A stretch of DNA of 64,000 nt from Microcella frigidaquae (GCF_014200395.1 NZ_JACHBS010000001.1:2046001-2110000), one strand, 5' to 3'; shown: positions 28,135 to 37,273, counted from the first letter of the stretch. The notes: a model not told the origin generated them from the letters alone. Numbers and translations: made by a program.

Positions 28135-29709
28135 TTAGGCGGTGGTGCCCGCCGTGGGTGCGGGGGAGACGCTCTCGCTCGGAACCGGGCTCGGCGATGC
28201 GGTCGGTGCCGGAGTCGGGCTCGGCGACGGTGTCGGGGCCGGGCTGCGCGTCGGCGCCGGGCCGGGCGCGCTGCTCGTGGTCGCATCCTCGGCCGTCCGC
28301 GTCTGCGCGTACTCCCAGTACTCGTCCGTGGCGAGGATCGCGGCGCGGAAAGCGAGCGGCCCGCGGGAGCGGATGAACGAGCCCCAGCTGATCCGCTCCT
28401 CGGGTGTCGCCTCGCGACCCAGGTAGTCGATGAAGGTCTCGTTGGCCCGGTTGCGCGAGGTCTCGACCGAGTTGTAGATCGCATTGACGACCCACTTGCG
28501 GCTCTTCTCCACGACGTATCGCGCCCAGTGCGCCTGCTCGTTGACGCTTGCTGGTCGCCCGATGACCCGCTGGTACAGCGCGTCGACGAAGGCGGTGTCC
28601 GTGCCGCCGGCCTTGAGGTAGAACTCCTTGGTCGACAGGAAGATCTCGAAGACATCGTCGGGCGTCAGCTGCCCGCGACGGATACCCTCGAGCCAGCTGG
28701 CCCGCCCGCCCGCGTCGGGCTCGCGGTCGAGCACGGTGCGGTACGCCTCATCGATCTTGCGCAGCCGGTACTCGGTCGAGTTGACGAAGCCGTTCGCGAC
28801 CTGCTGGCGGGGCATGCCCGTGAGGATGGCCCGCACCCAACCCGGGTACTCGCGCGCGCTCGCGGGGCGGCCCAGAACGTCGTCGTACACGGCGACGACG
28901 TAGTTGATGTGGGTCTGCGGCAGCACCGGCGACCCGAACCAGGCGTTGAAGAACCGCCAGAAGTTGCGGTTGCCGTACGAGCTGCAGGCGTCGCCCGTGC
29001 TGGTGAGGTTGGCGAGCGCTGCCGCGTTCGGCGTGTACGGCGTGTAGTAGTACAGCGCCGCCGTCGCCCGAGACTGGATGGTCACCCGCTTGGTGCCGCA
29101 GGCCTCCTTCGGGTGGTAGCGGACATTCGTCGCCACCCCGATCGGGAACCAGTTGTAGTAGTCGGGGAACTCGCCGTAGCGCACCAGCTGACGACCCGCC
29201 AGGTACACCTGGTTGTAGAAGCCGTAGAAGCGCTCGTCGCAGGGGGCGGTGTCGGGGCATCCGTAGCCCATCGCGATCTTGTACGACCACGACGTCGGGC
29301 TCGTGCGGGTGATGAGGGACATCTCCTTCTGGAGCGTCACCAGCAGCACCTGGGGGTTGATGCCGCAGGCCTTCGCGACCTTGAAGATGATCGAGGCCGC
29401 GGTCTCGTTCGCCGCGCCCGTGTAGCTGGCGCAGGTCGAGTCGGCCGCGCGCGTGAACGTCGTCTGCGTGTAGTCGGCCAGACAGGTGTAGCCCGACTGA
29501 CAGGTGCCGCCCTTGGCGTCCAGGAACGCCTGGATCTGATCGCGCGTCATCGTGTTCGCGTTGAAGAAGACCTCATCGCTGATGATGAGGCCCGGGTTGA
29601 AGTCGGCGCCCGACAGAGCCGTCGCGGGGCTCGACGGCACGGCGACGATGCCGCCGGCGACGATCACCAACGCGCCCAGAATCCCTACCAGTCGTGCTCT
29701 CAGGCTCAC
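28135..29709 (-). CDS. Secreted protein with DUF4214-like domains and Pro/Thr/Ser-rich tail
   Basis: This 524-residue protein has a signal peptide (hydrophobic residues 8-25, cleavage near 32). The N-terminal half starts with GADFNPGLIISDEVFFNANT and contains Cys pairs and KEMSLITRT-like segments of a wall-hydrolase-like domain. From about residue 265 come DUF4214-type repeats (INYVVAVYDDVLGRPASARE, then FVDALYQRVIGRPASVNEQ), and then a low-complexity tail of alternating Pro, Thr, Ser and Ala (about residues 480-520). Such DUF4214 proteins are linked to surface layers and matrix binding. GTG start with GGGGGAG upstream. Confidence 0.75.
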   Translation of the reverse strand: MSLRARLVGILGALVIVAGGIVAVPSSPATALSGADFNPGLIISDEVFFNANTMTRDQIQAFLDAKGGTCQSGYTCLADYTQTTFTRAADSTCASYTGAANETAASIIFKVAKACGINPQVLLVTLQKEMSLITRTSPTSWSYKIAMGYGCPDTAPCDERFYGFYNQVYLAGRQLVRYGEFPDYYNWFPIGVATNVRYHPKEACGTKRVTIQSRATAALYYYTPYTPNAAALANLTSTGDACSSYGNRNFWRFFNAWFGSPVLPQTHINYVVAVYDDVLGRPASAREYPGWVRAILTGMPRQQVANGFVNSTEYRLRKIDEAYRTVLDREPDAGGRASWLEGIRRGQLTPDDVFEIFLSTKEFYLKAGGTDTAFVDALYQRVIGRPASVNEQAHWARYVVEKSRKWVVNAIYNSVETSRNRANETFIDYLGREATPEERISWGSFIRSRGPLAFRAAILATDEYWEYAQTRTAEDATTSSAPGPAPTRSPAPTPSPSPTPAPTASPSPVPSESVSPAPTAGTTA

Positions 29710-29788
29710 GATCGACCACTCCCCCTTGTGCCCGCCGCCCCCGGCGTCCGGTGTCCGTCCATGACTGCAGAACGCGATACGGCACTGC

Positions 29789-29794
29789 TAGACT
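29789..29794 (+). promoter_or_regulatory. TAGACT -10 candidate for the GT/ABC exporter operon
   Basis: TAGACT about 90 nt before the first small gene of the 29884-35742 operon, in the 174 bp divergent gap. Confidence 0.35.
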
Positions 29795-29883
29795 ACCCCG
29801 TCCCCGTGCGTCTCCCCGTGTTCAAAGGTGAGCGGGTCGCCGACCACGACCTTCGCCGTTCGAATACCGAATGAGAGAGACCT

Positions 29884-30126
29884 GTGCACTCACGCCGCGC
29901 ATCCGACGCGCCGTTCGATGACGCCGAGCTCGCATCCTGGCTCGCCGCGACCCAGCACGCGGCTGCTCGCCACCACCGCCTGGCCGATCTCTCGAACCGT
30001 GCGGGCGCCGGGCGCTACCTCGCGATCGCCATCCGCCTGCGCGACAAGGTCAGGGAGGTCGGGCTCACCCGGACCGTCGCTCTGGCCTGGACGATCCTCC
30101 GCTCTCGACTGCGGTCCGCCGGATGA
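29884..30126 (+). CDS. Small protein heading the glycosyltransferase/ABC operon
   Basis: An 80-residue basic, alpha-helical protein with no TM segment and no recognised family; a stretch LAIAIRLRDKVREVGLTRTV could form an amphipathic helix at the membrane surface. GTG start after GAGAGAG. The stop overlaps the ATG of the following GT4 gene (ATGA), the strongest evidence that it is real. It may be a regulatory or adaptor peptide for the downstream transferases. Confidence 0.6.
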   Translation: MHSRRASDAPFDDAELASWLAATQHAAARHHRLADLSNRAGAGRYLAIAIRLRDKVREVGLTRTVALAWTILRSRLRSAG

Positions 30127-31643
30127 GCGCCGCTACTGACGCCGCCGTCGCGGCCGCGACCGGCCAGCGCCTCGGTGCCGCCCTGGCCGCGCTGGGCCAG
30201 CCCGACGAGGGGGGCTCCGCGGAGCGGCTCGCCCGCCTGGTCGATGCGGCCCGTGGCGATGCCGCGCGTGGTGATGCGGCGGCCGTCTGGCTGCTGATCA
30301 TCGCGATCTGCGGGGCGTACCCGCGGCAGGAGGACGTGCTCGCCGTACGGCGCGTGCTCGACCTCCTCGACGGTGCCGCCGCCATCCGGGCGGTGCTGAC
30401 CACCCTTCGTCCCCTCGCCATCGGGGCGGGCGGGCTGGAGCGGCACCTCGCGGTCGTCGACAGCGGCGTGGTGGTGGATGTCGACTTCAGCGCGACGCAC
30501 GAGCACAACACCGGCATCCAGCGCGTGGTGCGCGAGACGATGGCGCGCTGGACGGCCCGACCCGGCGGGGTCCACCTCGCCGCCTGGGCCCCGGCGAGCG
30601 CGAGCCTGCGGGCCCTGTCTGCCGGGGAGACCGCGCGGGTCGTGGCCTGGAACGCGCCCGACCGTGATCGGGCCGCGGCCCCGCCGCGGCAGGGCGAGAT
30701 CATCGTGCCCTGGCGCAGCGACGTGGTCGTCGTCGAGGTGCCGAGCGAGCCCTCCAGCGAGCGGCTCGCCGCTCTCGCCGAGTTCTCCGGCAACCGGGTG
30801 CACCTCATCGGGTACGACACCATCCCGATCGTCAGCGCCGACATGCTGCACGCCCGCGAGGCGGAGAAGTTCGCGCGCTACCTCACCCTCGTCAAGCACG
30901 CCACCTCCGTGGTGGGCATCAGCGAGTCGGCGGCCCAGGAATTCGCGGGCTACGTCTCCGCCCTCTCCTCGCAGGGTGTCGTCGGTCCTCGGGTGAGCGC
31001 CTGCTCGCTCCCCGCCGAGCTCACCGCGGGCAGCGACGCAACCGCGCAGGGCACGCCCGACAACGGCCGGATGCTCGTCCTCTCCGTCGGCAGCCACGAG
31101 GCCCGCAAGAACCACCGTGCGCTGCTCTTCGCCGCCGAGGTGCTCTGGCGCGAGGGGCTCGACTTCGAGGTGGCGCTCGTCGGTCGCGGCAGCGCCGAGT
31201 TCATCGGAGCCTTCGACGCCGAGGTCGCCGCCCTCCGTGCTGCTGGCCGCCCCGTCGTGGTGCGCCGCGATGCCGACGACGACGAGCTCGCCGCCTTCTA
31301 CCGCCGCGCCCGGGTCATGGTTTTCCCCTCCCTCCAGGAGGGCTACGGACTGCCGGTCGCGGAAGCCCTCTCGCGGGCGACGCCGGTGATCACCACCCGC
31401 TACGGCAGCACGGCCGAGATCGCGCGTGACGGCGGCTGCCTGCTCATCGATCCGCGGGACGACGACAGCCTGGTCGCGGCCCTGCGCGCGGTACTCACCG
31501 ACGACGCGCTCGTCGACCGTCTGCAGACGGAGGCGCGCCAGCGGCCCGAGCGGACCTGGCAGCAGTACGCCGACGAGCTGTGGGCCGCGATGCTCGGCTC
31601 GACGGCCGCCTCGCGCACCGAGACCGCCGGAGGTGCGGCGTGA
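30123..31643 (+). CDS. GT4 family glycosyltransferase with N-terminal domain
   Basis: This 506-residue protein has about 110 residues of Ala-rich helical sequence before the GT-B domain, which starts around VVVDVDFSATHEHNTGIQRV. The donor half shows LSVGSHEARKNHRALLFAAE and FPSLQEGYGLPVAEALSRAT with the E-x7-E motif. A closely related gene follows directly (GTGA overlap). The TGIQRVVRE motif near the glycine loop is shared only by these two in the window. Probable role: successive sugar additions to a glycan exported by the ABC transporter. Confidence 0.87.
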   Translation: MSAATDAAVAAATGQRLGAALAALGQPDEGGSAERLARLVDAARGDAARGDAAAVWLLIIAICGAYPRQEDVLAVRRVLDLLDGAAAIRAVLTTLRPLAIGAGGLERHLAVVDSGVVVDVDFSATHEHNTGIQRVVRETMARWTARPGGVHLAAWAPASASLRALSAGETARVVAWNAPDRDRAAAPPRQGEIIVPWRSDVVVVEVPSEPSSERLAALAEFSGNRVHLIGYDTIPIVSADMLHAREAEKFARYLTLVKHATSVVGISESAAQEFAGYVSALSSQGVVGPRVSACSLPAELTAGSDATAQGTPDNGRMLVLSVGSHEARKNHRALLFAAEVLWREGLDFEVALVGRGSAEFIGAFDAEVAALRAAGRPVVVRRDADDDELAAFYRRARVMVFPSLQEGYGLPVAEALSRATPVITTRYGSTAEIARDGGCLLIDPRDDDSLVAALRAVLTDDALVDRLQTEARQRPERTWQQYADELWAAMLGSTAASRTETAGGAA

Positions 31644-33103
31644 GCGCGACCGAGCTGCAGGCGCACCGCGCCCGGACCCGTCCCGAGCGCCTGGCCCTCC
31701 TCGCCCGGCTCCTCGGTGCTCCGACCGACGCCGTCGATGAGCGCTCGCTCGCGACCGTGCTGGAGGCGGAGCCCGCCTCCGACCGCGTCTGGCTCGTGCT
31801 CGCCGTCCTCCGCGGCGAGCTGCCGACGGCGCCCGAGGTGACCGCTTGGCGCCGCCGGGTGCGGCTCGACGGGGCCGGCGCCCTCCTGGCGCTGCGTCCC
31901 GCCCGCCGTCTGCGCCGCCGCGCCGTGCGGGTCGTCGAGGGCGGTGTGGTCGTCGACGTGCACCACACGGTCCGCACCGACCTCGAGACGGGCATCCAGC
32001 GCGTCGTCGTCGGCGTTATGAAGCAGTGGACCGCGGCCGACCGCGCCATGACGATCGTCGGGTGGACGCCCGACAACCGCGCCCTCGAGCACCTCGGCGA
32101 GCGCTGGCAGGAGGCCCGGGACTCCGCGCGACGGCCGCGCTCGGCGCACGACACCGTCGTGCCCTGGCGGTCGACCTACGTGCTGCCCGAGCTGGCCGTC
32201 GAGGAGACCCGGCTCGATCGGCTGCAGGCTCTCGCCCAGTCGGGTGCGGGGGAGTGCTCGGTCGTGGGCTACGACTGCGTTCCGCTCACCGTGCCGGAGA
32301 CCGCCGGTGGCGGCATGCCCGGCGCCTTCGCCCGCAACCTCGCGACCGTCGCCTGGTTCGACCGCGTGGCCACGATCTCCGAGGCGGCCGCCGTCGAGTA
32401 CCGCGGGTGGTCCGCGATGGTCGCGGCCGCGGGCATCACGGCGCCCCGCATCGCCTCGGTGCTGCTCGCCGACGAGCCCGTGCCCGCCGGTGGGGACGCC
32501 GTCGAGCTCCAGGAGCTCGTCCGGCCCGACCACCCGCTCGTGCTGTGCGTCGGCAGTCACGAGCCGCGCAAGAACCACCTCGCCGTGCTGCACGCCGCCG
32601 AGCTCGCCTGGAGCGAGGGGCACGACTTCGACCTCCTGTTCGTCGGTGGCAACGCCTGGAACTCCACGCGGTTCCTCGACCGGCTCGCCGAGCTGCAGCG
32701 GCAGGGCCGCCCGGTGCGCAGCCTGCTGCGCGTCGACGACGTCACGCTCGCGGCCCTCTACCGGCGCGCGGCGTTCTCGGTCTTCCCCTCGCTCAACGAG
32801 GGCTACGGGCTGCCGATCGTCGAGTCGCTCGCGCTCGGCACCCCCGTCATCACCTCCGCGTTCGGCAGCATGCGCGAGATCGCGACCGCCGGGTGCGTGC
32901 TGGTCGACCCCCGGGATGACCGGGCCATCGCCGCGGCGATCGGCGGGCTGCTCACCGACGACGTGCGCCGCGAGCGGCTCGCCGGCGAGGCGCGCGAGCG
33001 GGGCATCCGGAGTTGGGAAGCCTATGCCGATGAACTATGGTCGTTCATGGTCAACGGGGGGCACGTCGATGGCCGGCCCCAGTCGAGCTCAGGAGTGTCA
33101 TGA
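31640..33103 (+). CDS. GT4 family glycosyltransferase, paralogue of the preceding gene
   Basis: A 487-residue GT-B enzyme with the same plan as its upstream neighbour: helical N-terminal region, VVVDVHHTVRTDLETGIQRV, CVGSHEPRKNHLAVLHAAEL, and FPSLNEGYGLPIVESLALGT. The GTG start overlaps the previous stop. Tandem duplication followed by divergence is the likely history, and the two may add consecutive sugars of a repeat. The stop overlaps the next gene by ATGA. Confidence 0.87.
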   Translation: MSATELQAHRARTRPERLALLARLLGAPTDAVDERSLATVLEAEPASDRVWLVLAVLRGELPTAPEVTAWRRRVRLDGAGALLALRPARRLRRRAVRVVEGGVVVDVHHTVRTDLETGIQRVVVGVMKQWTAADRAMTIVGWTPDNRALEHLGERWQEARDSARRPRSAHDTVVPWRSTYVLPELAVEETRLDRLQALAQSGAGECSVVGYDCVPLTVPETAGGGMPGAFARNLATVAWFDRVATISEAAAVEYRGWSAMVAAAGITAPRIASVLLADEPVPAGGDAVELQELVRPDHPLVLCVGSHEPRKNHLAVLHAAELAWSEGHDFDLLFVGGNAWNSTRFLDRLAELQRQGRPVRSLLRVDDVTLAALYRRAAFSVFPSLNEGYGLPIVESLALGTPVITSAFGSMREIATAGCVLVDPRDDRAIAAAIGGLLTDDVRRERLAGEARERGIRSWEAYADELWSFMVNGGHVDGRPQSSSGVS

Positions 33104-34071
33104 AGCTGTTCGTGCAGGTTCCGTGTCTCAACGAAGAGCAGACCCTCCCCGCCGTCCTGTCGACGATCCCGCGGTCGATCCCGGGCATCGATGAGATCCA
33201 CATCCTGATCATCGACGACGGCTCGACCGACCGCACCGTCGAGGTGGCGCGCGAGCACGGCGTCGAGCACTTCGTGCACCACGTGCGCAACATGGGTCTC
33301 GCCCGGTCCTTCCGCGACGGGGTGCACTACGCCCTCCTTCACGGGGCCGACATCGTCGTCAACACCGACGGCGACAACCAGTACCCGCAGGACCGCATCC
33401 CCGACCTGGTCGCCCCGATCGTGGCCGGCGAGGCCGACATCGTGATCGGCGACCGCCAGACGCACACGATCGCCCACTTCTCGTGGTTCAAGAAGAAGCT
33501 GCAGAAGCTCGGCAGCGCCGTCGTGAATCTGGCTGCCAGCACCGACCTGCCCGACGCGGCGAGCGGCTTCCGCGCGTACTCGCGCGACGCCCTCATCAAG
33601 CTCAACATCGTCACCCAGTTCAGCTACTGCATGGAGACGATCATCCAGGCCGGCAACAAGCGTCTGCGCATCGGCAGCGTGCCCATCGACACCAATCCGA
33701 AGACGCGCGAGTCGCGCCTGTTCTCGAGCATGGGGCAGCACGTCACCAAGTCGGCGCAGGCGATCCTGCGCAGCTACATCATGTTCAAGCCGTTCGCCTT
33801 CTTCGCGGCCATCGGCACGTTCATGTTCGTCGGCGCGATGGTCCCCTTCGTCCGCTACCTGATCCTGATCTGGGTGTTCGGTGATGAAGCCGGCCAGCAC
33901 CTCCAGTCGCTGATCCTCGGTGTGGCCCTCCTGATCGGAGCGCTCCTGTCGTTCGCGCTCGGCGTCCTCGCCGATCTGCAGCGGACGAACCGCGTGCTGG
34001 CCGAGGAGTCGCTCGAGCGCCTCAAGGAGATCCAGTACGGCATCGTGCGCACGGGCTCGTCGGTTGGATAA
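33100..34071 (+). CDS. GT2 glycosyltransferase, polyprenyl-phosphate hexose synthase-like, membrane-anchored
   Basis: This 323-residue protein has a GT-A domain (VPCLNEEQTLPAVLSTIP from residue 6, LIIDDGSTDRTVEVA, VVNTDGDNQYPQD with the DxD) followed by two TM helices in the last 100 residues (AFFAAIGTFMFVGAMVPFV and SLILGVALLIGALLSFALG). This matches the DPM1/GtrB-type enzymes that make polyprenyl-phosphate mannose or glucose for GT-C transferases. The ATG at 33100 overlaps the GT4 stop. It may feed the GtrA-like and GT-C-like proteins in the window. Confidence 0.85.
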   Translation: MKLFVQVPCLNEEQTLPAVLSTIPRSIPGIDEIHILIIDDGSTDRTVEVAREHGVEHFVHHVRNMGLARSFRDGVHYALLHGADIVVNTDGDNQYPQDRIPDLVAPIVAGEADIVIGDRQTHTIAHFSWFKKKLQKLGSAVVNLAASTDLPDAASGFRAYSRDALIKLNIVTQFSYCMETIIQAGNKRLRIGSVPIDTNPKTRESRLFSSMGQHVTKSAQAILRSYIMFKPFAFFAAIGTFMFVGAMVPFVRYLILIWVFGDEAGQHLQSLILGVALLIGALLSFALGVLADLQRTNRVLAEESLERLKEIQYGIVRTGSSVG

Positions 34072-35008
34072 GCAGCAGCGCGTCGCCCACGTCGAGGCGC
34101 TGCCGTTCGAGCGGACGGTCGCCGGACGGGTCGGCGTGTTCGCCGGGCTGTGGCGCGCCATCCGCGACGTCGTGGCGCGGCGCGAGCTGCTCGCGCTGCT
34201 CGTGCGCCGCGAGCTCAAGGCGCGCTACAAAGACAGCTCGCTCGGGTTCCTGTGGAGCCTCATCAAGCCGCTGACGATGCTCCTCATCTACTTCGTCGCC
34301 ATCGGTCAGTTCCTCGGGGCCGCCCGGGCGATCCCCGACTTCGCGATCTTCGTCTACGCGGGCTTGACGCTGTGGGCGCTCTACAGCGAGATCGTCGTCA
34401 CCGGAACCCAGTCGATCCTCGCCAACGCGGGGCTGATCAAGAAGGTCTACCTGCCGCGCGAGATCTTCCCGCTGGCCGCCACCGGCTCGGCCTTCGTCAA
34501 CTTCGGTGTGCAGTTCCTCATCCTCGTCGCGGCGGTCGTGGCGCTCGGGCAGTTCCCGCTCTCATGGAACCTCCTGTACATCCCCGTCGCCGTCGCGATC
34601 GCCGCCGTCTACGGCATCGCTCTCGCGCTGCTGCTCTCGGCCGTCAACGTCTACCTGCGCGACATCCAGTACCTCGTCGAGGTCGGCCTTCTCGTCTTCT
34701 TCTGGGCCTCGCCCATCGTCTACTCGTGGTCGTTCGTCGTCGAGGCGGGCGAGCGCTCCGACCTGCCGTGGCTGGAGAGCGCCTACCTGATCAACCCGAT
34801 GTCGACGGCGATCCTGGCGTTCCAGCGGGGCATCTGGGCCGCGGGTTCGCAGGAGCGCGTCATCGGCGGCGTCGTCGTGCCGCCGCAGCCGTGGCCGGCC
34901 GATCTCGACCTCCGGCTGCTCATCACCTTCCTCGTCGGCCTGGTGCTGGTGGTCATCGCGCAGCGCGTGTTCTCGCGCCTGCAGGGCAACTTCGCGCAGG
35001 AGATCTGA
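34064..35008 (+). CDS. wzm: ABC-2 type polysaccharide exporter, permease subunit
   Basis: The 314-residue protein has six predicted TM helices and the cytoplasmic LVRRELKARYKDSSLGFLWS motif (about residues 46-65) that typifies Wzm/TagG permeases. It exports undecaprenyl-linked polysaccharide or teichoic acid across the membrane. The start appears to be TTG, overlapping the preceding stop by 8 bp. The ATPase gene follows in a TGATG arrangement. Confidence 0.88.
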   Translation: MDKQQRVAHVEALPFERTVAGRVGVFAGLWRAIRDVVARRELLALLVRRELKARYKDSSLGFLWSLIKPLTMLLIYFVAIGQFLGAARAIPDFAIFVYAGLTLWALYSEIVVTGTQSILANAGLIKKVYLPREIFPLAATGSAFVNFGVQFLILVAAVVALGQFPLSWNLLYIPVAVAIAAVYGIALALLLSAVNVYLRDIQYLVEVGLLVFFWASPIVYSWSFVVEAGERSDLPWLESAYLINPMSTAILAFQRGIWAAGSQERVIGGVVVPPQPWPADLDLRLLITFLVGLVLVVIAQRVFSRLQGNFAQEI

Positions 35009-35742
35009 TGAGCACCGCATCCTCGATCGTGCGCGTCGACGGCGTCGCCAAGCGCTTCGTGATCCGCAAGGAGAAGTCGCTGAAGGAGCGGCTGGTCAAC
35101 TTCGGCCGGTCCAACCAGCACAAGGACGACTTCTGGGCGCTCGACGACATCGCGTTCGACGTGGCGATCGGCAGCTCCGTCGGCCTGCTCGGGGCGAACG
35201 GCTCGGGCAAGAGCACGCTGCTCAAGGTCATCGGCGGCATCATCGAGCCCACCCGCGGCATCGTCGAGCGGCGCGGCCGCGTCGCGGCCCTGCTCGAGCT
35301 GGGGGCCGGGTTCCACCCCGACCTCACCGGTCGCGAGAACGTCTACCTCAACGGCTCGATCCTGGGGCTGTCGCGCAAGCAGACCGACCGCTACTTCGAC
35401 TCAATCGTCGACTTCGCCGAGGTGCACGACTTCATCGACACGCAGGTCAAGTTCTACTCCTCGGGCATGTACGTGCGGCTCGCGTTCGCGATCGCGGTGC
35501 ACGTCGACCCCGACCTTCTCCTCGTCGACGAGGTGCTCGCGGTGGGTGACGAGCGGTTCCAGCGCAAGTGCATGGACAAGATCGCCGAGTTCCAGCAGGA
35601 GGGGCGCACGATCCTGTTCGTGAGCCACTCGGCCGATCAGGTCACCCGCGTGTGCGACCGCGCCATCGTGCTGTCGCACGGTCGGGTCATCTTCGACGGC
35701 GACACCGAGGGCGGCATCGCGGCCCTGCGCGGCTCCTTCTAG
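35008..35742 (+). CDS. wzt: ABC-2 type polysaccharide exporter, ATPase subunit
   Basis: This 244-residue ATPase has Walker A GANGSGKST (62-70), the Wzt/TagH-type YSSGMYVRLAFAIAVHVDP signature and Walker B LLLVDEVLAVGDERF. It stops soon after the switch histidine (VSHS), so it lacks the C-terminal carbohydrate-binding domain of O9a-type Wzt. It is thus the short form that recognises its substrate by other means. It ends overlapping by 3 bp with a convergent pyruvyl transferase gene. Confidence 0.9.
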   Translation: MSTASSIVRVDGVAKRFVIRKEKSLKERLVNFGRSNQHKDDFWALDDIAFDVAIGSSVGLLGANGSGKSTLLKVIGGIIEPTRGIVERRGRVAALLELGAGFHPDLTGRENVYLNGSILGLSRKQTDRYFDSIVDFAEVHDFIDTQVKFYSSGMYVRLAFAIAVHVDPDLLLVDEVLAVGDERFQRKCMDKIAEFQQEGRTILFVSHSADQVTRVCDRAIVLSHGRVIFDGDTEGGIAALRGSF

Positions 35743-37256
35743 CCCACGCCGCCGGGCCCGCGGCCGCCGCGCGCGGGGTCCCGATGCCCGCGCAGGAACC
35801 CCGAGACGGCGCGCAGGGGAGCGGTCATGCGCCACGAGCTGCTCGTCTCGAGCTCGCGCACCCGAGCCTGCCAGCGCGCCGCCTCGTCGTCTCCGGCGTG
35901 ACCGCCGGCCCCTTCGGCGGCGAGCGTCAGCGCCGCCATCCGCCTCAGCTCCGCGGCCAGCGAACCCTCGAGGTCGAGGCGCGGCGGGGTGGGGTACGGC
36001 CCGGGGATGCTCGGCTCGCGCCCGGTCAGGACCGCGGCGACCGCATCCCACCACTGCTCGGCGTGCGCGCGGGCGGCCGGACGGGCGCTGGCAAGGTGCT
36101 CCGCGATCGCGCCGCGGTGCTCCCAGGCCGCGCTGATCAGGCGCTCCGCGTGCCCGGTACCGATCGCGCTCAGCGGGGCGCACCAGTCGTCGAGACCGTG
36201 GTGGGCCAGCAGCCCCTGCATCTTCTGCAGCGAGTAGCGCTCGGGCCACAGGGCGACCGTGGGCACCGCGCCCGCGAGCGCGAAGACGGCGCCGTGGTAG
36301 CGGCTGGTGACGCACAGCGCGGCCGAGCGCGTGAGCGCCGCGCTGGTGCGCGCGTCGAGCATCCGCGGCGAGGCAACGCCCAGCGGGGCGAGGGCCACGG
36401 CAATGGCGTCGTCGGCGAGAGAGTCGGCGGGATCCATCGCCCCCTCGTGCCGCACCAGCACGAGCGGGAGGCTGGTGTGGGCCGCGATCGAGCCGGCCAG
36501 GTGCCGAAGGTCGTCGAGCAGTGTGGCGTAGCCCATGACGCCGGATGCGGGGGAGAAGCTCAGCGCGACGAAGCCCCCCGGCACGAGGCCGTGCCGCCGC
36601 GCAATCTCCTCGTCGCTCGCATCGGCGGGGCCGAGCAGCACCGCGTCGTCACCGGTCTCCACGAGCCGAGTGCCGGGGGCCAGCGCGCGGCCGAGCGCGA
36701 ACGACCCGGGCTCACGGGCGGCCGTCAGGTGCGACGAGCGGAGCAGCGCGGCGACGCGCAGGCTGTCCTCTGCGCTGAAGTCGGGTCCGAGGCTCTGCCC
36801 GCCGATGGCGAGGGGGATCCCGGCGCGCGCGGCGATGGCGCCGACGGCGGCGCGCTCGGCGAGGTGCTCGGCGTAGAGCGTGGTGATGTTGCCGCCCCCC
36901 GCGATCAGCACGGCGTCGGCATCGCGGACGGTGCGGATCACCGTGTGGGCGGGGTCCCCGGGCGGGAGTGCGTCGCCGTCGCCCTCGAGCAGCCGCAGCA
37001 CGCGGTCATACCGCGCCATGACCGCGTCGTGATCGAGACCGGCGAATCCGATGCGCTGGATGCTCGCAACCCCGTAGCGCGCCCGCGTGTCCGCCGGATT
37101 CCGCGACAGGAGGAGGAGGCCGTCGAGGCCGCGCCGTCGCAGTTCCGCGACGGCGGTCTCGGTCATGGCCTCGTCGCCGACGTGCAGCGTGCTCCCGCCT
37201 CCGACATCGCCGACGACGACGATGCGGGGACGGCGCGGCGACGGCATGGACTCCAT
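35739..37256 (-). CDS. Polysaccharide pyruvyl transferase family protein with C-terminal SSSWR tail
   Basis: This 505-residue protein carries VVVGDVGGGSTLHVGDEAM (about residues 13-31), a GGGNITTLYAEHLAERAAVG segment, AIGGQSLGPDF and CVTSRYHGAVFALAGAVPTV, all typical of WcaK/CsaB enzymes. After residue about 390 it continues with an Ala-rich helical region ending in ELETSSSWRMTAPLRAV, a short motif often found at the end of glycan-assembly proteins. Start uncertain: ATG at 37256, or 9 nt later at 37247. Third gene of the minus-strand operon beginning at 39834. Confidence 0.8.
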   Translation of the reverse strand: MESMPSPRRPRIVVVGDVGGGSTLHVGDEAMTETAVAELRRRGLDGLLLLSRNPADTRARYGVASIQRIGFAGLDHDAVMARYDRVLRLLEGDGDALPPGDPAHTVIRTVRDADAVLIAGGGNITTLYAEHLAERAAVGAIAARAGIPLAIGGQSLGPDFSAEDSLRVAALLRSSHLTAAREPGSFALGRALAPGTRLVETGDDAVLLGPADASDEEIARRHGLVPGGFVALSFSPASGVMGYATLLDDLRHLAGSIAAHTSLPLVLVRHEGAMDPADSLADDAIAVALAPLGVASPRMLDARTSAALTRSAALCVTSRYHGAVFALAGAVPTVALWPERYSLQKMQGLLAHHGLDDWCAPLSAIGTGHAERLISAAWEHRGAIAEHLASARPAARAHAEQWWDAVAAVLTGREPSIPGPYPTPPRLDLEGSLAAELRRMAALTLAAEGAGGHAGDDEAARWQARVRELETSSSWRMTAPLRAVSGFLRGHRDPARGGRGPGGVG

Positions 37257-37273
37257 CGTGCCACGGGCCGGGC

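Noticed and set aside
28142-28290. CRISPR-like or satellite repeat array
   Set aside because: The repetition comes from codons of the Pro/Thr/Ser-rich tail of the secreted DUF4214 protein; units are short and irregular, with no spacers.
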